DNA of 64,000 bases from Pseudohongiella sp. GTDB lineage: Bacteria > Pseudomonadota > Gammaproteobacteria > Pseudomonadales > Pseudohongiellaceae. The stretch covers positions 1-64,000 of the forward strand of contig JAUSCD010000023.1 in NCBI GenBank assembly GCA_030651695.1, written 5' to 3'. This document shows, piece after piece, positions 1 to 9,551 of the stretch. The notes beneath the pieces are model-generated. The model searched no databases. It had not been told where the DNA came from and worked only from the letters and a program-made list of their open reading frames with translations. Numbering within the stretch: the first letter of the stretch is position 1; each line of letters opens with the position of its first letter. Made by a program: the position numbers and the translations under genes.

Positions 1-65
1 GCCGGCAGTTCCTCGCAACGACGCTTCGCGTCTGATTGTTGCTCGCTCACTGCCGGCTTCCGCTG
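1..65. repeat. 65-bp repeat, left copy (upstream of uvrA)
   Basis: This stretch matches positions 3035-3099 with only two mismatches (positions 54 and 59), in the same orientation. It contains a small nested palindrome: GACGC-TTC-GCGTC inside a GCAAC/GTTGC pair. The flanks differ, so only the core is duplicated. The copy begins at the window edge, so its left arm cannot be seen. It may belong to a dispersed REP/MITE-like family, which is inference from two copies. Confidence 0.8.
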
Positions 66-154
66 TCGCCCTCCTCTTCATCCCCCCTTTGCTCTTCCGC
101 TGAGAACTGACCATAATTATCGGCTTTGATACCTAGCAGGCAATTCAGCAAACC

Positions 155-2983
155 ATGGACAAGATCACGATCAGGGGCGCCAGAACCCACAACCTCAAGA
201 ATGTGAACCTCAGCATTCCGCGGGACAAGCTGGTGGTGATCACCGGATTGTCAGGCTCAGGCAAGTCTTCACTGGCTTTTGACACCTTGTATGCCGAGGG
301 TCAGCGACGTTATGTCGAATCGCTGTCGACCTATGCGCGTCAGTTCCTGTCCATGATGGACAAACCGGACGTGGATCATATTGAAGGTCTGTCGCCCGCC
401 ATTTCCATTGAGCAAAAATCGACCTCACACAATCCGCGCTCCACCGTGGGTACCATCACCGAGATTTATGACTACTTGCGCCTGCTGTTCGCCCGGGCCG
501 GGGAGCCATTTTGTCCCACTCACCATAAAAAACTGCAGGCGCAGACCGTCAGTCAGATGGTAGACCAGATTCTGGCGCTGCCTGATGGCAGCAAAATCAT
601 GATTCTGGCGCCGGTGGTGCGCGACCGCAAGGGCGAGCACCTGCATGTGTTCAAGGACCTGCAGAGCAACGGTTTTATTCGCGCGCGTATCGATGACATT
701 GTCACCGAACTGGACGATACGCCTGCGCTGGAGAAAAATAAAAAGCATCAGATTGAGGCGGTAGTCGATCGCCTGAAGGTACGCCCTGACATACAGCAGC
801 GACTGGCAGAGAGTCTGGAGACTGCACTCAATCTGGCCGATGGTGTGGTGACCGTCGCTTTTATGGATGACGACACCAAACAGCCAGAACTGATGTTCTC
901 CTCACGTTTTGCCTGCCCGATTTGCAGCCACAGCATCACCGAACTTGAGCCTCGTCTGTTTTCTTTTAACAACCCGGCCGGTGCCTGTAGCAGCTGCGAC
1001 GGACTGGGAGTAAAACAATTCTTTGACAAAAATCGCATTATTACCGATACCTCCCTCTCGCTGGCCGAAGGTGCCATTCGCGGCTGGGACCGGCGCAATT
1101 TTTATTATTTTCAGATGCTGACGTCACTGGCCAGGCACTATGGTTTTGAGGTGGATGTGTCGTTTTCCTCGCTCAGCAAAAAACATCAGAAAATCATTCT
1201 GGAAGGTAGCTGTGGCGAAGAAATCGACTTCAGGTTTATGAACGACAAGGGCGACTCAACTGTTCGTCGCCATGCTTTTGAAGGCATCCTGAATAATATG
1301 GAGCGTCGTTATAAAGAAACCGAATCGCAGGCTGTACGCGAAGATCTTTCACGCTTTCTGAGTTCTCATTCCTGTCCCGACTGCCAGGGCACGCGTTTGT
1401 GTGCTGATGCCCGTCACGTCTATATAAACGAGACTAATCTGCCCGACGTCACACAAATGACCATCATCCAGGCGGAAAAATATTTCAGTGAACTCAGTCT
1501 TGATGGCGCACGCGCTGTCATTGCTGAAAAAATTGTTAAGGAGCTGCAACAACGTCTGCAGTTTCTGATTGACGTGGGTTTGAATTATCTGACACTGAGC
1601 CGTAGTGCCGACACACTCTCTGGCGGTGAAGCACAACGCATACGACTGGCCAGCCAGATCGGCGCCGGGCTTGTAGGTGTGATGTATATTCTGGATGAAC
1701 CTTCAATCGGTTTGCATCAGCGTGACAATGACAGGCTGTTGAATACGCTGTTTCATCTGCGGGATATTGGCAATACAGTCATAGTGGTTGAACATGATGA
1801 AGACGCCATTCGCGCAGCAGATCATGTTATTGATATCGGACCCGGTGCCGGCGTACACGGCGGGGAGATTGTGGCACAGGGTCAGGTCGCTGATATTATC
1901 GCCGCTGAGCGTTCCGTCACAGGCCAGTATCTGTCAGGCAAACGCCGCATCGAACTCCCCACCAAACGCAACAAACCTGATCCTGCCAAATGGCTGCATC
2001 TGAAAGGTGCCCGTGGCAACAATCTGAACAAGGTAAACCTTAAACTTCCGCTGGGCCTGATGACATGTGTCACTGGTGTTTCTGGTTCGGGCAAGTCCAC
2101 ACTGATCAACAATACACTGCATCCGATTGCCTCCACAGCGCTGAATGGCGCCACCACACTGGAAGCCGCTGCGTATGACAGCGTTGAAGGTCTGGATCAA
2201 TTGGATAAGGTGGTCGACATCGATCAGAGCCCTATTGGTCGTACACCACGCTCCAACCCGGCCACTTACACTGGCATTTTTACGCCTGTGCGCGAATTGT
2301 TTTCCGGCACTCAGGAAGCACGCTCGCGTGGCTACAATCCCGGCCGTTTCAGTTTTAACGTCAAAGGCGGCCGCTGCGAAGCCTGTCAGGGCGATGGCAT
2401 GGTGAAAGTTGAAATGCACTTCTTGCCCGATGTCTACGTCGCCTGCGATGTGTGCACCGGCAAACGCTATAACCGTGAAACCCTTGAGGTACGCTACAAG
2501 GGCAAAAACATTGCAGAAGTGCTGGATATGACAATAGAGGATGCACGCGAATTTTTTGATGCCGTCCCCGTAATTGCGCGCAAATTACAAACGCTGATGG
2601 ACGTAGGGCTGACTTATGTCCGGCTCGGACAGGCTGCCACGACATTGTCTGGCGGCGAAGCACAACGCGTGAAACTGGCACGTGAGCTGTCCAAACGCGA
2701 CACTGGTCAGACCTTGTATATTCTGGATGAACCCACCACGGGACTTCACTTTGAGGACATCCGTCAGTTACTTGCGGTGCTGCACAAGCTGCGCGATCAG
2801 GGCAATACTATAGTGGTGATCGAGCATAATCTGGATGTCATCAAAACGGCTGACTGGATCATTGATCTGGGACCTGAGGGTGGCAGTGGCGGCGGTCATA
2901 TTGTTGCGGAGGGTACGCCGGAGCAGGTGGCAGCTTCTGCGGGCTCATACACAGGACATTATTTAAAACGTCTGTTGGCATGA
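155..2983 (+). CDS. uvrA: UvrABC excinuclease subunit A
   Basis: Damage-recognition ATPase of nucleotide excision repair; the UvrA dimer finds distorted DNA and loads UvrB. The 942 residues match the usual length. Visible parts: Walker [10 protein letters not shown] near residue 31, a zinc module starting CPIC near 253, ABC signature LSGGEAQR near 487, second Walker [10 protein letters not shown] near 643, second zinc module CEAC...CDVC near 745-770, second signature LSGGEAQR near 830, and Walker [13 protein letters not shown] near 855. The gene stands alone between repeat copies. I found no convincing LexA box (CTGT-N8-ACAG) in the 154 bases upstream, so SOS control is not shown. The ribosome binding site is weak. 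Confidence 0.98.
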   Translation: MDKITIRGARTHNLKNVNLSIPRDKLVVITGLSGSGKSSLAFDTLYAEGQRRYVESLSTYARQFLSMMDKPDVDHIEGLSPAISIEQKSTSHNPRSTVGTITEIYDYLRLLFARAGEPFCPTHHKKLQAQTVSQMVDQILALPDGSKIMILAPVVRDRKGEHLHVFKDLQSNGFIRARIDDIVTELDDTPALEKNKKHQIEAVVDRLKVRPDIQQRLAESLETALNLADGVVTVAFMDDDTKQPELMFSSRFACPICSHSITELEPRLFSFNNPAGACSSCDGLGVKQFFDKNRIITDTSLSLAEGAIRGWDRRNFYYFQMLTSLARHYGFEVDVSFSSLSKKHQKIILEGSCGEEIDFRFMNDKGDSTVRRHAFEGILNNMERRYKETESQAVREDLSRFLSSHSCPDCQGTRLCADARHVYINETNLPDVTQMTIIQAEKYFSELSLDGARAVIAEKIVKELQQRLQFLIDVGLNYLTLSRSADTLSGGEAQRIRLASQIGAGLVGVMYILDEPSIGLHQRDNDRLLNTLFHLRDIGNTVIVVEHDEDAIRAADHVIDIGPGAGVHGGEIVAQGQVADIIAAERSVTGQYLSGKRRIELPTKRNKPDPAKWLHLKGARGNNLNKVNLKLPLGLMTCVTGVSGSGKSTLINNTLHPIASTALNGATTLEAAAYDSVEGLDQLDKVVDIDQSPIGRTPRSNPATYTGIFTPVRELFSGTQEARSRGYNPGRFSFNVKGGRCEACQGDGMVKVEMHFLPDVYVACDVCTGKRYNRETLEVRYKGKNIAEVLDMTIEDAREFFDAVPVIARKLQTLMDVGLTYVRLGQAATTLSGGEAQRVKLARELSKRDTGQTLYILDEPTTGLHFEDIRQLLAVLHKLRDQGNTIVVIEHNLDVIKTADWIIDLGPEGGSGGGHIVAEGTPEQVAASAGSYTGHYLKRLLA

Positions 2984-2984
2984 T

Positions 2985-3130
2985 GGGCCTGATGGGGACG
3001 GAGGAGGATGGGATGGGGATGGGGGCCAGCGGAAGCCGGCAGTTCCTCGCAACGACGCTTCGCGTCTGATTGTTGCTCGCTCACTGCGGGCTACCGCTGG
3101 CCCCCATCCTCCTCCATCCCCATCAGTCCC
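2985..3130. repeat. 146-bp nested palindrome between convergent genes
   Basis: Outer arms 2985-3032 and 3094-3130 are reverse complements apart from about two mismatches and a 9-11 base insertion in the left arm; they are rich in GGAGGAGGATGGG on one strand. Inside lie a second pair (3034-3043 with 3083-3092, one mismatch), then GCAAC/GTTGC, then GACGC-TTC-GCGTC. The element begins one base after the uvrA stop and ends just before the stop of the convergent PQQ dehydrogenase gene. It could act as a bidirectional terminator or RNA-stabilising hairpin, although neither side has a T-run. Confidence 0.8.
3035..3099. repeat. 65-bp repeat, right copy (core of the palindrome)
   Basis: Direct repeat of positions 1-65 with two mismatches. 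In this copy the flanks extend the palindrome into long arms; in the left copy the right flank is also pyrimidine-rich but diverges. No third copy was seen in the window. Confidence 0.8.
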
Positions 3131-3135
3131 GTCGG

Positions 3136-5334
3136 TCACTGCACCTGTGAAGCCAGCTGCAGCAGGTAAGCTCTGATACTTTCAACCTCTGCGGCACCAA
3201 TGTCAGCTGAGAAACCCGGCATGCCGCGCGACAACAAATTGCCTTCCAGCACAATACCGTGGAATCCGGCTTCGGTCAGCAGCATGGGCGTGTAACGCAG
3301 GTCAGGCACGGGGCCGGAGCTCATCGCCATAGGGCCGTGGCAAACCAGGCAGTATGCGCCGTAGAGCACCGCGCCTGTGTTGGCGTCGCCTGTGCTGCTG
3401 ATGCCGGCCAGATTGAGAGGTTGCGGCGGAATAATTTGAATGTCGGGCAACTGACCTTCTGCGCCAAGTTTAAATGCCATCAGGCGACCATTGCGTTGAC
3501 GCGGATAGTTGCCGGATAACAAGCCCATGGACATTGAAATTGCGCCGCCCTGCCCGGCCAGCGCCAGAACGTATTGTTCACCATCAAGCTCATAGGTGAC
3601 CGGTCCACCCAGAATGGCATCACCAACCTCAAAGTTCCAAAGCTGCTCACCAGTGTCCGTACGGTAGGCATGGAACTGACCGTCTGCCGAACCCTGGAAT
3701 ACCAGCCCGCCTCCAGTGGACAGCAAACCGCTGTTGCCATAGACAGAATAATTGACTCGCCAGGCTTCGCGCTGAGTGACAGGGTTCCACGCCAGCAAAG
3801 CTGACAATGGCTCATTCTCAAGTATTTCGGCGGCTCGTGGATTAGCAGGCTCTGCCGGGTTGGCATCAAGGCCCAGATTCCAGCCAGTGGTCTGCGGCAC
3901 AAACTCTGCCGGATTGCTGTACTGATAGGTGGTGTTTTGTGTAGGCACAAAAACGTATCCGGTTTGTGGATCAAACGACATCGGATACCAATTGTGGCCG
4001 CCCAGCGGGCCAGGTATCACAATTGCCGGCTGATCACGGTAGCGGACCATTTCTGATTCAATAGGACGTCCGGTTTGAGCATCAAGTCCTGCCGCCCAGT
4101 TAATCGGCACGTAATTATTGCCGGAGATAAATTCGCCGTTGGTGCGATCCACTACATAAAAGAAACCGTTTTTTGGCGCCTGCATAATGACCTGACGCTG
4201 ACGACCCTCAATTTCCAGATCAGCCAGAATCATGTGCTGTGTTGCTGTGTAGTCCCACGACTCCGCGGGAGTAGTCTGGAAGTGCCAGACATATTCGCCA
4301 GTGTCCGGGCGCAGCGCAACAATAGACGAAAGGAACAGATTGTCACCTTGCCCGTTGGAACGAATTTCGTGGTTCCACGGGCTACCGTTACCCACACCGA
4401 TATATAACAGATTCAGTTCAGGATCATACGCCATGGAGTCCCAGACAGTGCCTCCGCCGCCGATTGCCCACCATTCTCCGGCCCAGGTTTCTGCCGCCAT
4501 TTCCATCGCGGCACTTTCAAAACCGTCGGCCGGATTGCCTGGTACGGTGTAAAAACGCCAGGCCAGTTCACCAGTTTCAGCATCATAGGCAGATACATAA
4601 CCACGAACACCAAGTTCGCCGCCGCCGTTTCCGATAATGACCTTACCGTCAATAATTCGTGGCGCTCCGGTGATGGTGTAGCGTTTTTCCGGATCAACTG
4701 TCATCGTAGACCAGGCTTGTTCACCGGTCTCCCGGTCCAATGCAATGAGGCGGCCATCGAGTGCGCCGAAGTAAACTTTATCTCCCCAGGCTGCCATGCC
4801 GCGGTTGACAACATCACAGCAGGCATCAACGGCTTTGGCGCCGGGCACTTCAGGATCAAATCGCCAGATTTCTTCGCCAGTGCGTGCATCCAGTGCAAAG
4901 GCTTTGCTCCAGGCGGTGGTGAGATACACCACACCATCAATCACCAGCGGAGTTGCTTCCTGACCACGATCGGTGTCCAGCTCAAAATCCCAGGCCAGCC
5001 CCAGTTCGGATACATTGTTACGATTGATGGTATCGAGGGGAGAATTGCGTTGCTCTGAGTAGGTCCGGCCGTGACTCAGCCATTCGCTGTTGCTGGCAGC
5101 CGAGATACGGGCGGCAGTCACGGGAGTTATGGAGGATGGGGTCGGATCAACCTGTGTGCTTGTGACTTCGGGATTGTTACCGCCCGCAGAACCGGGAACC
5201 GCCGGAGCGCCCGACTCGCCTGAACAGGCCACCAGCAACAGCAGAGACCCGGCTGCCAGGGACAGCCTTAACCTGCTCTGCCCGGATACACCAAAAGGTA
5301 AAAAAGAAAATGTCTCATGTTGCTGCATGCCCAT
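3136..5334 (-). CDS. PQQ-dependent quinohaemoprotein dehydrogenase, lipoprotein
   Basis: Probable periplasmic alcohol or polyol dehydrogenase passing electrons from PQQ to its own haem c. The 732 residues begin with a lipoprotein signal (lipobox LVAC, Cys37). An eight-bladed PQQ propeller follows; the vicinal Cys172-Cys173 pair is the disulfide typical of quinoprotein alcohol dehydrogenases, and GGHNWYPMS is a family motif. A C-terminal cytochrome c domain has CLVCH at 662-666 and a likely distal Met in SRGMPGF near 705. The start has GGAG seven bases upstream. Substrate is unknown. No PQQ synthesis genes are in the window. It is convergent with uvrA across the large palindrome. Confidence 0.9.
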   Translation of the reverse strand: MGMQQHETFSFLPFGVSGQSRLRLSLAAGSLLLLVACSGESGAPAVPGSAGGNNPEVTSTQVDPTPSSITPVTAARISAASNSEWLSHGRTYSEQRNSPLDTINRNNVSELGLAWDFELDTDRGQEATPLVIDGVVYLTTAWSKAFALDARTGEEIWRFDPEVPGAKAVDACCDVVNRGMAAWGDKVYFGALDGRLIALDRETGEQAWSTMTVDPEKRYTITGAPRIIDGKVIIGNGGGELGVRGYVSAYDAETGELAWRFYTVPGNPADGFESAAMEMAAETWAGEWWAIGGGGTVWDSMAYDPELNLLYIGVGNGSPWNHEIRSNGQGDNLFLSSIVALRPDTGEYVWHFQTTPAESWDYTATQHMILADLEIEGRQRQVIMQAPKNGFFYVVDRTNGEFISGNNYVPINWAAGLDAQTGRPIESEMVRYRDQPAIVIPGPLGGHNWYPMSFDPQTGYVFVPTQNTTYQYSNPAEFVPQTTGWNLGLDANPAEPANPRAAEILENEPLSALLAWNPVTQREAWRVNYSVYGNSGLLSTGGGLVFQGSADGQFHAYRTDTGEQLWNFEVGDAILGGPVTYELDGEQYVLALAGQGGAISMSMGLLSGNYPRQRNGRLMAFKLGAEGQLPDIQIIPPQPLNLAGISSTGDANTGAVLYGAYCLVCHGPMAMSSGPVPDLRYTPMLLTEAGFHGIVLEGNLLSRGMPGFSADIGAAEVESIRAYLLQLASQVQ

Positions 5335-5429
5335 GTCCGGTCTCCGTTTATGTTTTTATTGGCTGATGCCGTCAGACACCGAGCATAAACAGGCACCGGA
5401 CAGGGTGCAAGAGCAGTCGTTCGAGAAGT

Positions 5430-6170
5430 TTAGCGGGCCACTGCCTGCACCCGGACAGTCAATGTCACTTCGGTCTCACCGGCATCCGCTACCGGAGCCG
5501 CCATTTCTGTTCTGGCATCTGCTGCCATGGACCGCATCATGACGGGTGGATAGTAACCACCGGACTGGGAATCGATGTCCACTGACGCCAGCTCCACATT
5601 GGATTTGCCCAGCGCACGTGCGGCACGCTCAGCCTTTTGCTGCGCGCGAACCAGCGCAGCTTCCATCAGGCTGTCACGCACCTCATCCGCCTGTTCTGTG
5701 CTCAAACTGTATGACAGTTGGTTCATCAGAAACCCCTTGGCCTGCAGTTGCCCGGCCAACTCAAGCACCTTGGCTGAATCGCGGCTTTCAAGCGTAATAT
5801 TCTGCGAGCCGCGCCACATTTCATCGGCACGATTACCGGCGGGATTGCGGTTGAACTGATAGATGCCGTAATACCCGGTAGCTACCGAGACTCCGTCGAT
5901 GTTGCGAGTCAACTCCAGAGCTTCTGCCATCACAGTATTGATGCGGTTTTGCACCACAGCAGGGTCGCGATCATCTACTTCGATGCGCAAATCTGCTGTG
6001 AGCGTGTCCTGCCCTACCCGGGTACGCTCGGTGAGGGTCAGCGTGATCAGGGTTTGGCCTTCCGGTAACAGCGTGATCGGGGTCTGAGCCGATGCCACGC
6101 CGCTGGCTAAACCCAGCAACATGGAACAGATCAGAGATGTTGATGTCAAAAGTCTTGTTGCTTGGCGCAT
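5430..6170 (-). CDS. SIMPL-domain (DUF541) periplasmic protein
   Basis: A 246-residue exported protein with a clear signal peptide (cleavage after SGVASA, about residue 28) and one SIMPL/DUF541 domain filling the rest. Members include E. coli YggE, linked to oxidative stress tolerance; the molecular function is not established. The start is set by AGGAGG about seven bases before the ATG. It lies about 95 bases upstream of the PQQ dehydrogenase on the same strand and is divergent from pxpB across a 182-base region with two palindromes. Confidence 0.88.
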   Translation of the reverse strand: MRQATRLLTSTSLICSMLLGLASGVASAQTPITLLPEGQTLITLTLTERTRVGQDTLTADLRIEVDDRDPAVVQNRINTVMAEALELTRNIDGVSVATGYYGIYQFNRNPAGNRADEMWRGSQNITLESRDSAKVLELAGQLQAKGFLMNQLSYSLSTEQADEVRDSLMEAALVRAQQKAERAARALGKSNVELASVDIDSQSGGYYPPVMMRSMAADARTEMAAPVADAGETEVTLTVRVQAVAR

Positions 6171-6252
6171 ATTGGCCTCCTGCCTGGGTGTATAACGCGT
6201 GTAAATACAGATTTAAACATCAGTCTGAAAAAGTGTTCTTTACCTTACCCGT

Positions 6253-6270
6253 CTCACTCAATAAAGTGAG
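6253..6270. promoter_or_regulatory. 18-bp palindrome in divergent promoter region
   Basis: CTCACT and AGTGAG separated by CAATAA form a perfect inverted repeat. Its size and symmetry fit a dimeric repressor or activator site. It sits between the SIMPL gene and pxpBCA. The regulator is unknown, and none is encoded nearby. Confidence 0.45.
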
Positions 6271-6303
6271 TATTCATAAAACAGAAGAATATCACCGTCG
6301 GGA

Positions 6304-6318
6304 TTAAGCTCAGCTTAA
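6304..6318. promoter_or_regulatory. Palindrome TTAAGCT-C-AGCTTAA before pxpB
   Basis: A perfect 15-base dyad lies 35-50 bases before the pxpB start. A possible -10 (TATAAA, 6330-6335) follows, so the dyad covers the -35 region of that promoter. This arrangement suggests repression, perhaps relieved by 5-oxoproline or nitrogen status, but no regulator is visible. Confidence 0.5.
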
Positions 6319-6352
6319 CAGACTGGCGGTATAAATCAGACGTGAGCAGCAA

Positions 6353-7036
6353 ATGAATATTCCGGATCCAGTGATCAGTTTTGTTACCGAAAACGGCATC
6401 CTGCTGGAGTTTGCGCCGCCTGAATCAATATCGGTAGATACCGAGCTCCAGCAGCGCCTTTGTCACCTTTCCAGACTGCTGCGTGAGCACTCGCATACCG
6501 GACCGCTCCTGTGCGACATCGTGACGGCACCCGGCAGTCTGCTGTTGTTGTTACATGACGGGCGCACGGCACGACGCCTGCTGAGACACTCTGAAACCCT
6601 GTGGCACGCCAGTGCACAAAAAGTCCCTGATCAGGTAACCATCACCATTCCTGTTGTCTATGGCGGAGAGTCCGGACCCGATCTGGAGGCGGCTGCAGAC
6701 CTTTGTGGGCTAAGTGCTCAAACGCTTGTCGAGAAACATCTGGATGGCGAGTATCTGGTGCAATGTCTGGGTTTTATGCCCGGATTTGCCTACCTCGCCG
6801 GCCTTGATCCGGCGCTGCACATACCTCGCAAAAGCTCGCCATCCACGCGCATACCTGCCGGCTCAGTTGCTATAGCCGGCAGTCATACCGGTGTCTATCC
6901 ATCTTCCACACCCGGTGGCTGGCACGTAATCGGTCGCACCTCACTGACACTGTTTGATCCCCGGGCAGCCCAGCCCTGCCTGATGCAACCTGGCGACCGC
7001 GTCAGGTTTGTTGTACAGGGGGGGCACTTGTCATGA
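6353..7036 (+). CDS. pxpB: 5-oxoprolinase subunit PxpB (KipI family)
   Basis: Part of the bacterial ATP-dependent 5-oxoprolinase PxpABC, which reopens pyroglutamate (a glutamine/glutathione damage product) to glutamate. The 227-residue length and motifs GFMPGFAYLAGL, PRKSSPSTRIPAGSVAIAG and GGWHVIGRT are those of PxpB/KipI. The stop overlaps the pxpC start (ATGA), and pxpA follows with the same overlap, so the three subunits form one translationally coupled operon. An alternative older name is KipI-like kinase inhibitor; the gene order supports PxpB. Confidence 0.95.
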   Translation: MNIPDPVISFVTENGILLEFAPPESISVDTELQQRLCHLSRLLREHSHTGPLLCDIVTAPGSLLLLLHDGRTARRLLRHSETLWHASAQKVPDQVTITIPVVYGGESGPDLEAAADLCGLSAQTLVEKHLDGEYLVQCLGFMPGFAYLAGLDPALHIPRKSSPSTRIPAGSVAIAGSHTGVYPSSTPGGWHVIGRTSLTLFDPRAAQPCLMQPGDRVRFVVQGGHLS

Positions 7037-8046
7037 TGGAAGTATTGCTCAGTGCCCCGATGCTCACCATTCAGGACAACGGCCGGCAAGGGTGGCGCCA
7101 CCTTGGAGTCCCGCGCTGCGGCATGATGGACAAGCTGGCCTTGTGCCAGGCCAATCTGCTGCTGGGTAACGATGAAAACGCTGCCGCACTTGAAATCACC
7201 AGCGGCCCGGTATTGTTGAAGTTCAATCAAAACAGCCTGATTGTTGTAATGGGCGCAGACATGCAAACCTGCATTCTGGACGGCGATCAGAACACCGTTA
7301 AGCGCAAGAATCTGATACCGGGATTTATTTACGCATTGCAGGCCGGCGACTGCCTGCGGATGAGTCAGGCCGCGCAGCCGGGCCAGCGCGCCATGCTGAT
7401 GGTGGCCGGAGGGTTCGATGTAGAACCCGTGATGGGCTCACGCAGTACCGATTTGATGAACGGGTTCGGCGGGCTACACGGCCAGGCGTTGCGGGCTGGT
7501 GACAAAGTGCCTATCGGGGCAGCGCCTGCAGGGACAATGTCTGAAGCTATCAAGACTGCAAATCTGCCTCACAAATCCGGCGTACGTCAGCACAGCTGGA
7601 ATCACGAACTGAGAATCATGCCTGGTACAGATTACTCCAGGTTTGATGATAAGGCGCGAAAATACCTGTGCGAATCACGCTGGACTCTCAGCCCTGATTG
7701 CAACCGCATGGGGCTGCGCCTGCAAGGCGAAGCGCTCAACCTTGCCAGGACTCCGAAAAAAAATACCACCCGGCACCTGTCGATCGGCGTATTGCCCGGA
7801 CTTATACAGGTACCGCCTGATGGTCAGCCCATCATTCTTGCTGCGGATGCCCAGACTACCGGAGGCTACCCGGCAATCGCCAGCATCATCAGTTGCGATT
7901 TGTGGCAGTTGGCATATATGACACCCGGTACCCGAATACGATTTTCTGAAGTCAGTCTGGCTGAAGCCCACGGGCTGGCCAGTCACCAACAGCAACAAAT
8001 TCAGAAACTACGCGATTCATTGAAATTGCAGCGGTCCCGTTCATGA
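7033..8046 (+). CDS. pxpC: 5-oxoprolinase subunit PxpC (KipA family)
   Basis: Second subunit of 5-oxoprolinase, often labelled biotin-dependent carboxyltransferase domain protein. The 337 residues carry the family hallmarks QDNGRQGWRHLGVPRCG near the N-terminus and GSRSTDLMNGFGGLHGQ near residue 135. The start ATG overlaps the pxpB stop, and its stop overlaps the pxpA start. No biotin attachment domain is present, consistent with the oxoprolinase role rather than a carboxylase role. Confidence 0.95.
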   Translation: MMEVLLSAPMLTIQDNGRQGWRHLGVPRCGMMDKLALCQANLLLGNDENAAALEITSGPVLLKFNQNSLIVVMGADMQTCILDGDQNTVKRKNLIPGFIYALQAGDCLRMSQAAQPGQRAMLMVAGGFDVEPVMGSRSTDLMNGFGGLHGQALRAGDKVPIGAAPAGTMSEAIKTANLPHKSGVRQHSWNHELRIMPGTDYSRFDDKARKYLCESRWTLSPDCNRMGLRLQGEALNLARTPKKNTTRHLSIGVLPGLIQVPPDGQPIILAADAQTTGGYPAIASIISCDLWQLAYMTPGTRIRFSEVSLAEAHGLASHQQQQIQKLRDSLKLQRSRS

Positions 8047-8789
8047 CACGAGGGATTGATCTTAATGCCGACCTCGGAGAAGGCGGCAAATTTGATCGCG
8101 AACTGTTGACACTGGTCAGCTCAGCCAGTATCAGCTGCGGAGCGCATGCCGGATCCGGGCAGGACATCTGGCAGGCGATAGCTTGGGCAGTGGAGAACAA
8201 CGTTGCGATCGGCGCGCACCCGTCTTATCCAGACAGGGAAAACCGGGGGCGTCTTTCGATAGCGATTGAGCCTGCCGAGTTATACAAAACCCTGATGCAG
8301 CAACTGAACTGGCTTGCGACTCTGGTGGCTGAACAGGGTGGCCGCCTGCAGCATGTCAAACCGCATGGGGCCCTTTACAACGATGCGGCAAGGGATAATC
8401 AGCTGGCGGTGCTGATTGCACAGTGTGTAAGAGATTTTGATCCCTCACTGACACTGGTCGGCCTCGCAGGCGGGAAGCTGCTCGAGGCAGGACAGTCAGC
8501 TGGTCTGGAAGTCCGCGCCGAGGCCTTTATTGATCGACGTTACCAGGCTGACGGATCTCTGGTACCCCGTAAACATGAACGGGCACTCATCACCGACGTT
8601 GCTGAAGCGCTGGCTCAGGCGCGGTGTTTTATAACTGGTGACCCTGTCACCACAGTTGACGGCAACAGCATCAACGTCAAGGCGGATACGTTGTGTATCC
8701 ATGGTGATTCAGAGTATGCGCTGGAGTTTGCACAACGCCTGTGCTCAGGCCTTTTGCTGAATGGCATTGTTGTACGTGCTCTGAGTTGA
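8043..8789 (+). CDS. pxpA: 5-oxoprolinase subunit PxpA (LamB/YcsF family)
   Basis: Third subunit of the 5-oxoprolinase. The 248-residue TIM-barrel protein shows the LamB/YcsF motifs DLNADLGEG (residues 6-14), SCGAHAGS, GAHPSYPDR and VKPHGALYN. The last 45 bases overlap, tail to tail, the end of the FTR1-like gene on the other strand, so there is no room for a conventional terminator between them. Confidence 0.95.
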   Translation: MTRGIDLNADLGEGGKFDRELLTLVSSASISCGAHAGSGQDIWQAIAWAVENNVAIGAHPSYPDRENRGRLSIAIEPAELYKTLMQQLNWLATLVAEQGGRLQHVKPHGALYNDAARDNQLAVLIAQCVRDFDPSLTLVGLAGGKLLEAGQSAGLEVRAEAFIDRRYQADGSLVPRKHERALITDVAEALAQARCFITGDPVTTVDGNSINVKADTLCIHGDSEYALEFAQRLCSGLLLNGIVVRALS

Positions 8790-9551
8790 TATCACTCTGC
8801 GCAGCAATATAAAAACAAAAAACAGACTCATCAGATACACAGACATCTGCTCCATGCTGGGTGTTGCATCGTAACCGATCAATGCGTGCAGCAACTCGCC
8901 GATTAATGTCGATTCTGCAACTAACCAGCTACTGTCCCAGACAACATGTTCTCCCGGGACCAAACCGGCCTGGACCAGAAATCTTGTAGCCTGCGACAGC
9001 AAGCCAGCACTGATCAAACCCATAACGACTACTGAGACTTGCAGACATCTTTTTTTCCCAAGCCACAATAAACCGTAGTAGAGAAAAACACCGGTGCTGA
9101 CTCCTACACCAGCGCCAATTGCAGCACCTGACAGCACCGGCACAGTGCGCCCGGCTGCAATACCATAGGAAAAAACATAAACAAATATCTCCGCCAGCTC
9201 GCGGATCAGAGCGCCGGCGGCAGCCAGAATGATGGCTATATACACAGCCGCTGGCACAGCAATTGATGTAGTCAACAACATCACGGGTATTCGTGACATG
9301 TAATAAAACAAACTGACACTGGATACAACGAGTAACAGCACATTCACCAGTTCCTGGCCCCTGCCGTCAAATAGTGTGGTCACCTCAGCCAGATTCACGG
9401 CATACAGAAGAGCTCCGGCCAATGCACAAGCCGTTACAGCCAGCAACCAGAAATGACGGGCACCCAATGCATGTGACGATGCCAGAAGCACACAACAGAC
9501 AAGCATCGCCTCCATCACTTCACGTAGGACAAGCACTACCGCATCAATCAT
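8745..9551 (-). CDS. FTR1-family iron permease-like membrane protein
   Basis: A polytopic protein (about seven membrane helices) with two REXXE motifs, REVME near the N-terminus and RELAE in the middle; these are the iron-binding signatures of the FTR1/EfeU permeases. I chose the ATG at 9551 (268 residues) rather than the upstream one at 9581, because AGGAAAATC precedes it and it overlaps the cupredoxin stop by eight bases, a coupled junction. Together with the cupredoxin it would form an Ftr1-type iron uptake pair. Substrate (ferric or ferrous iron) is inferred from the family. Confidence 0.82.
   Translation of the reverse strand: MIDAVVLVLREVMEAMLVCCVLLASSHALGARHFWLLAVTACALAGALLYAVNLAEVTTLFDGRGQELVNVLLLVVSSVSLFYYMSRIPVMLLTTSIAVPAAVYIAIILAAAGALIRELAEIFVYVFSYGIAAGRTVPVLSGAAIGAGVGVSTGVFLYYGLLWLGKKRCLQVSVVVMGLISAGLLSQATRFLVQAGLVPGEHVVWDSSWLVAESTLIGELLHALIGYDATPSMEQMSVYLMSLFFVFILLRRVISTQSTYNNAIQQKA

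Noticed and set aside
100-154. LexA/SOS box upstream of uvrA
   Set aside because: No CTGT-N8-ACAG match is visible.
2996-3025. Canonical G-quadruplex
   Set aside because: Only three runs of three or more G plus GGAGGAGG; a four-run pattern is not complete.
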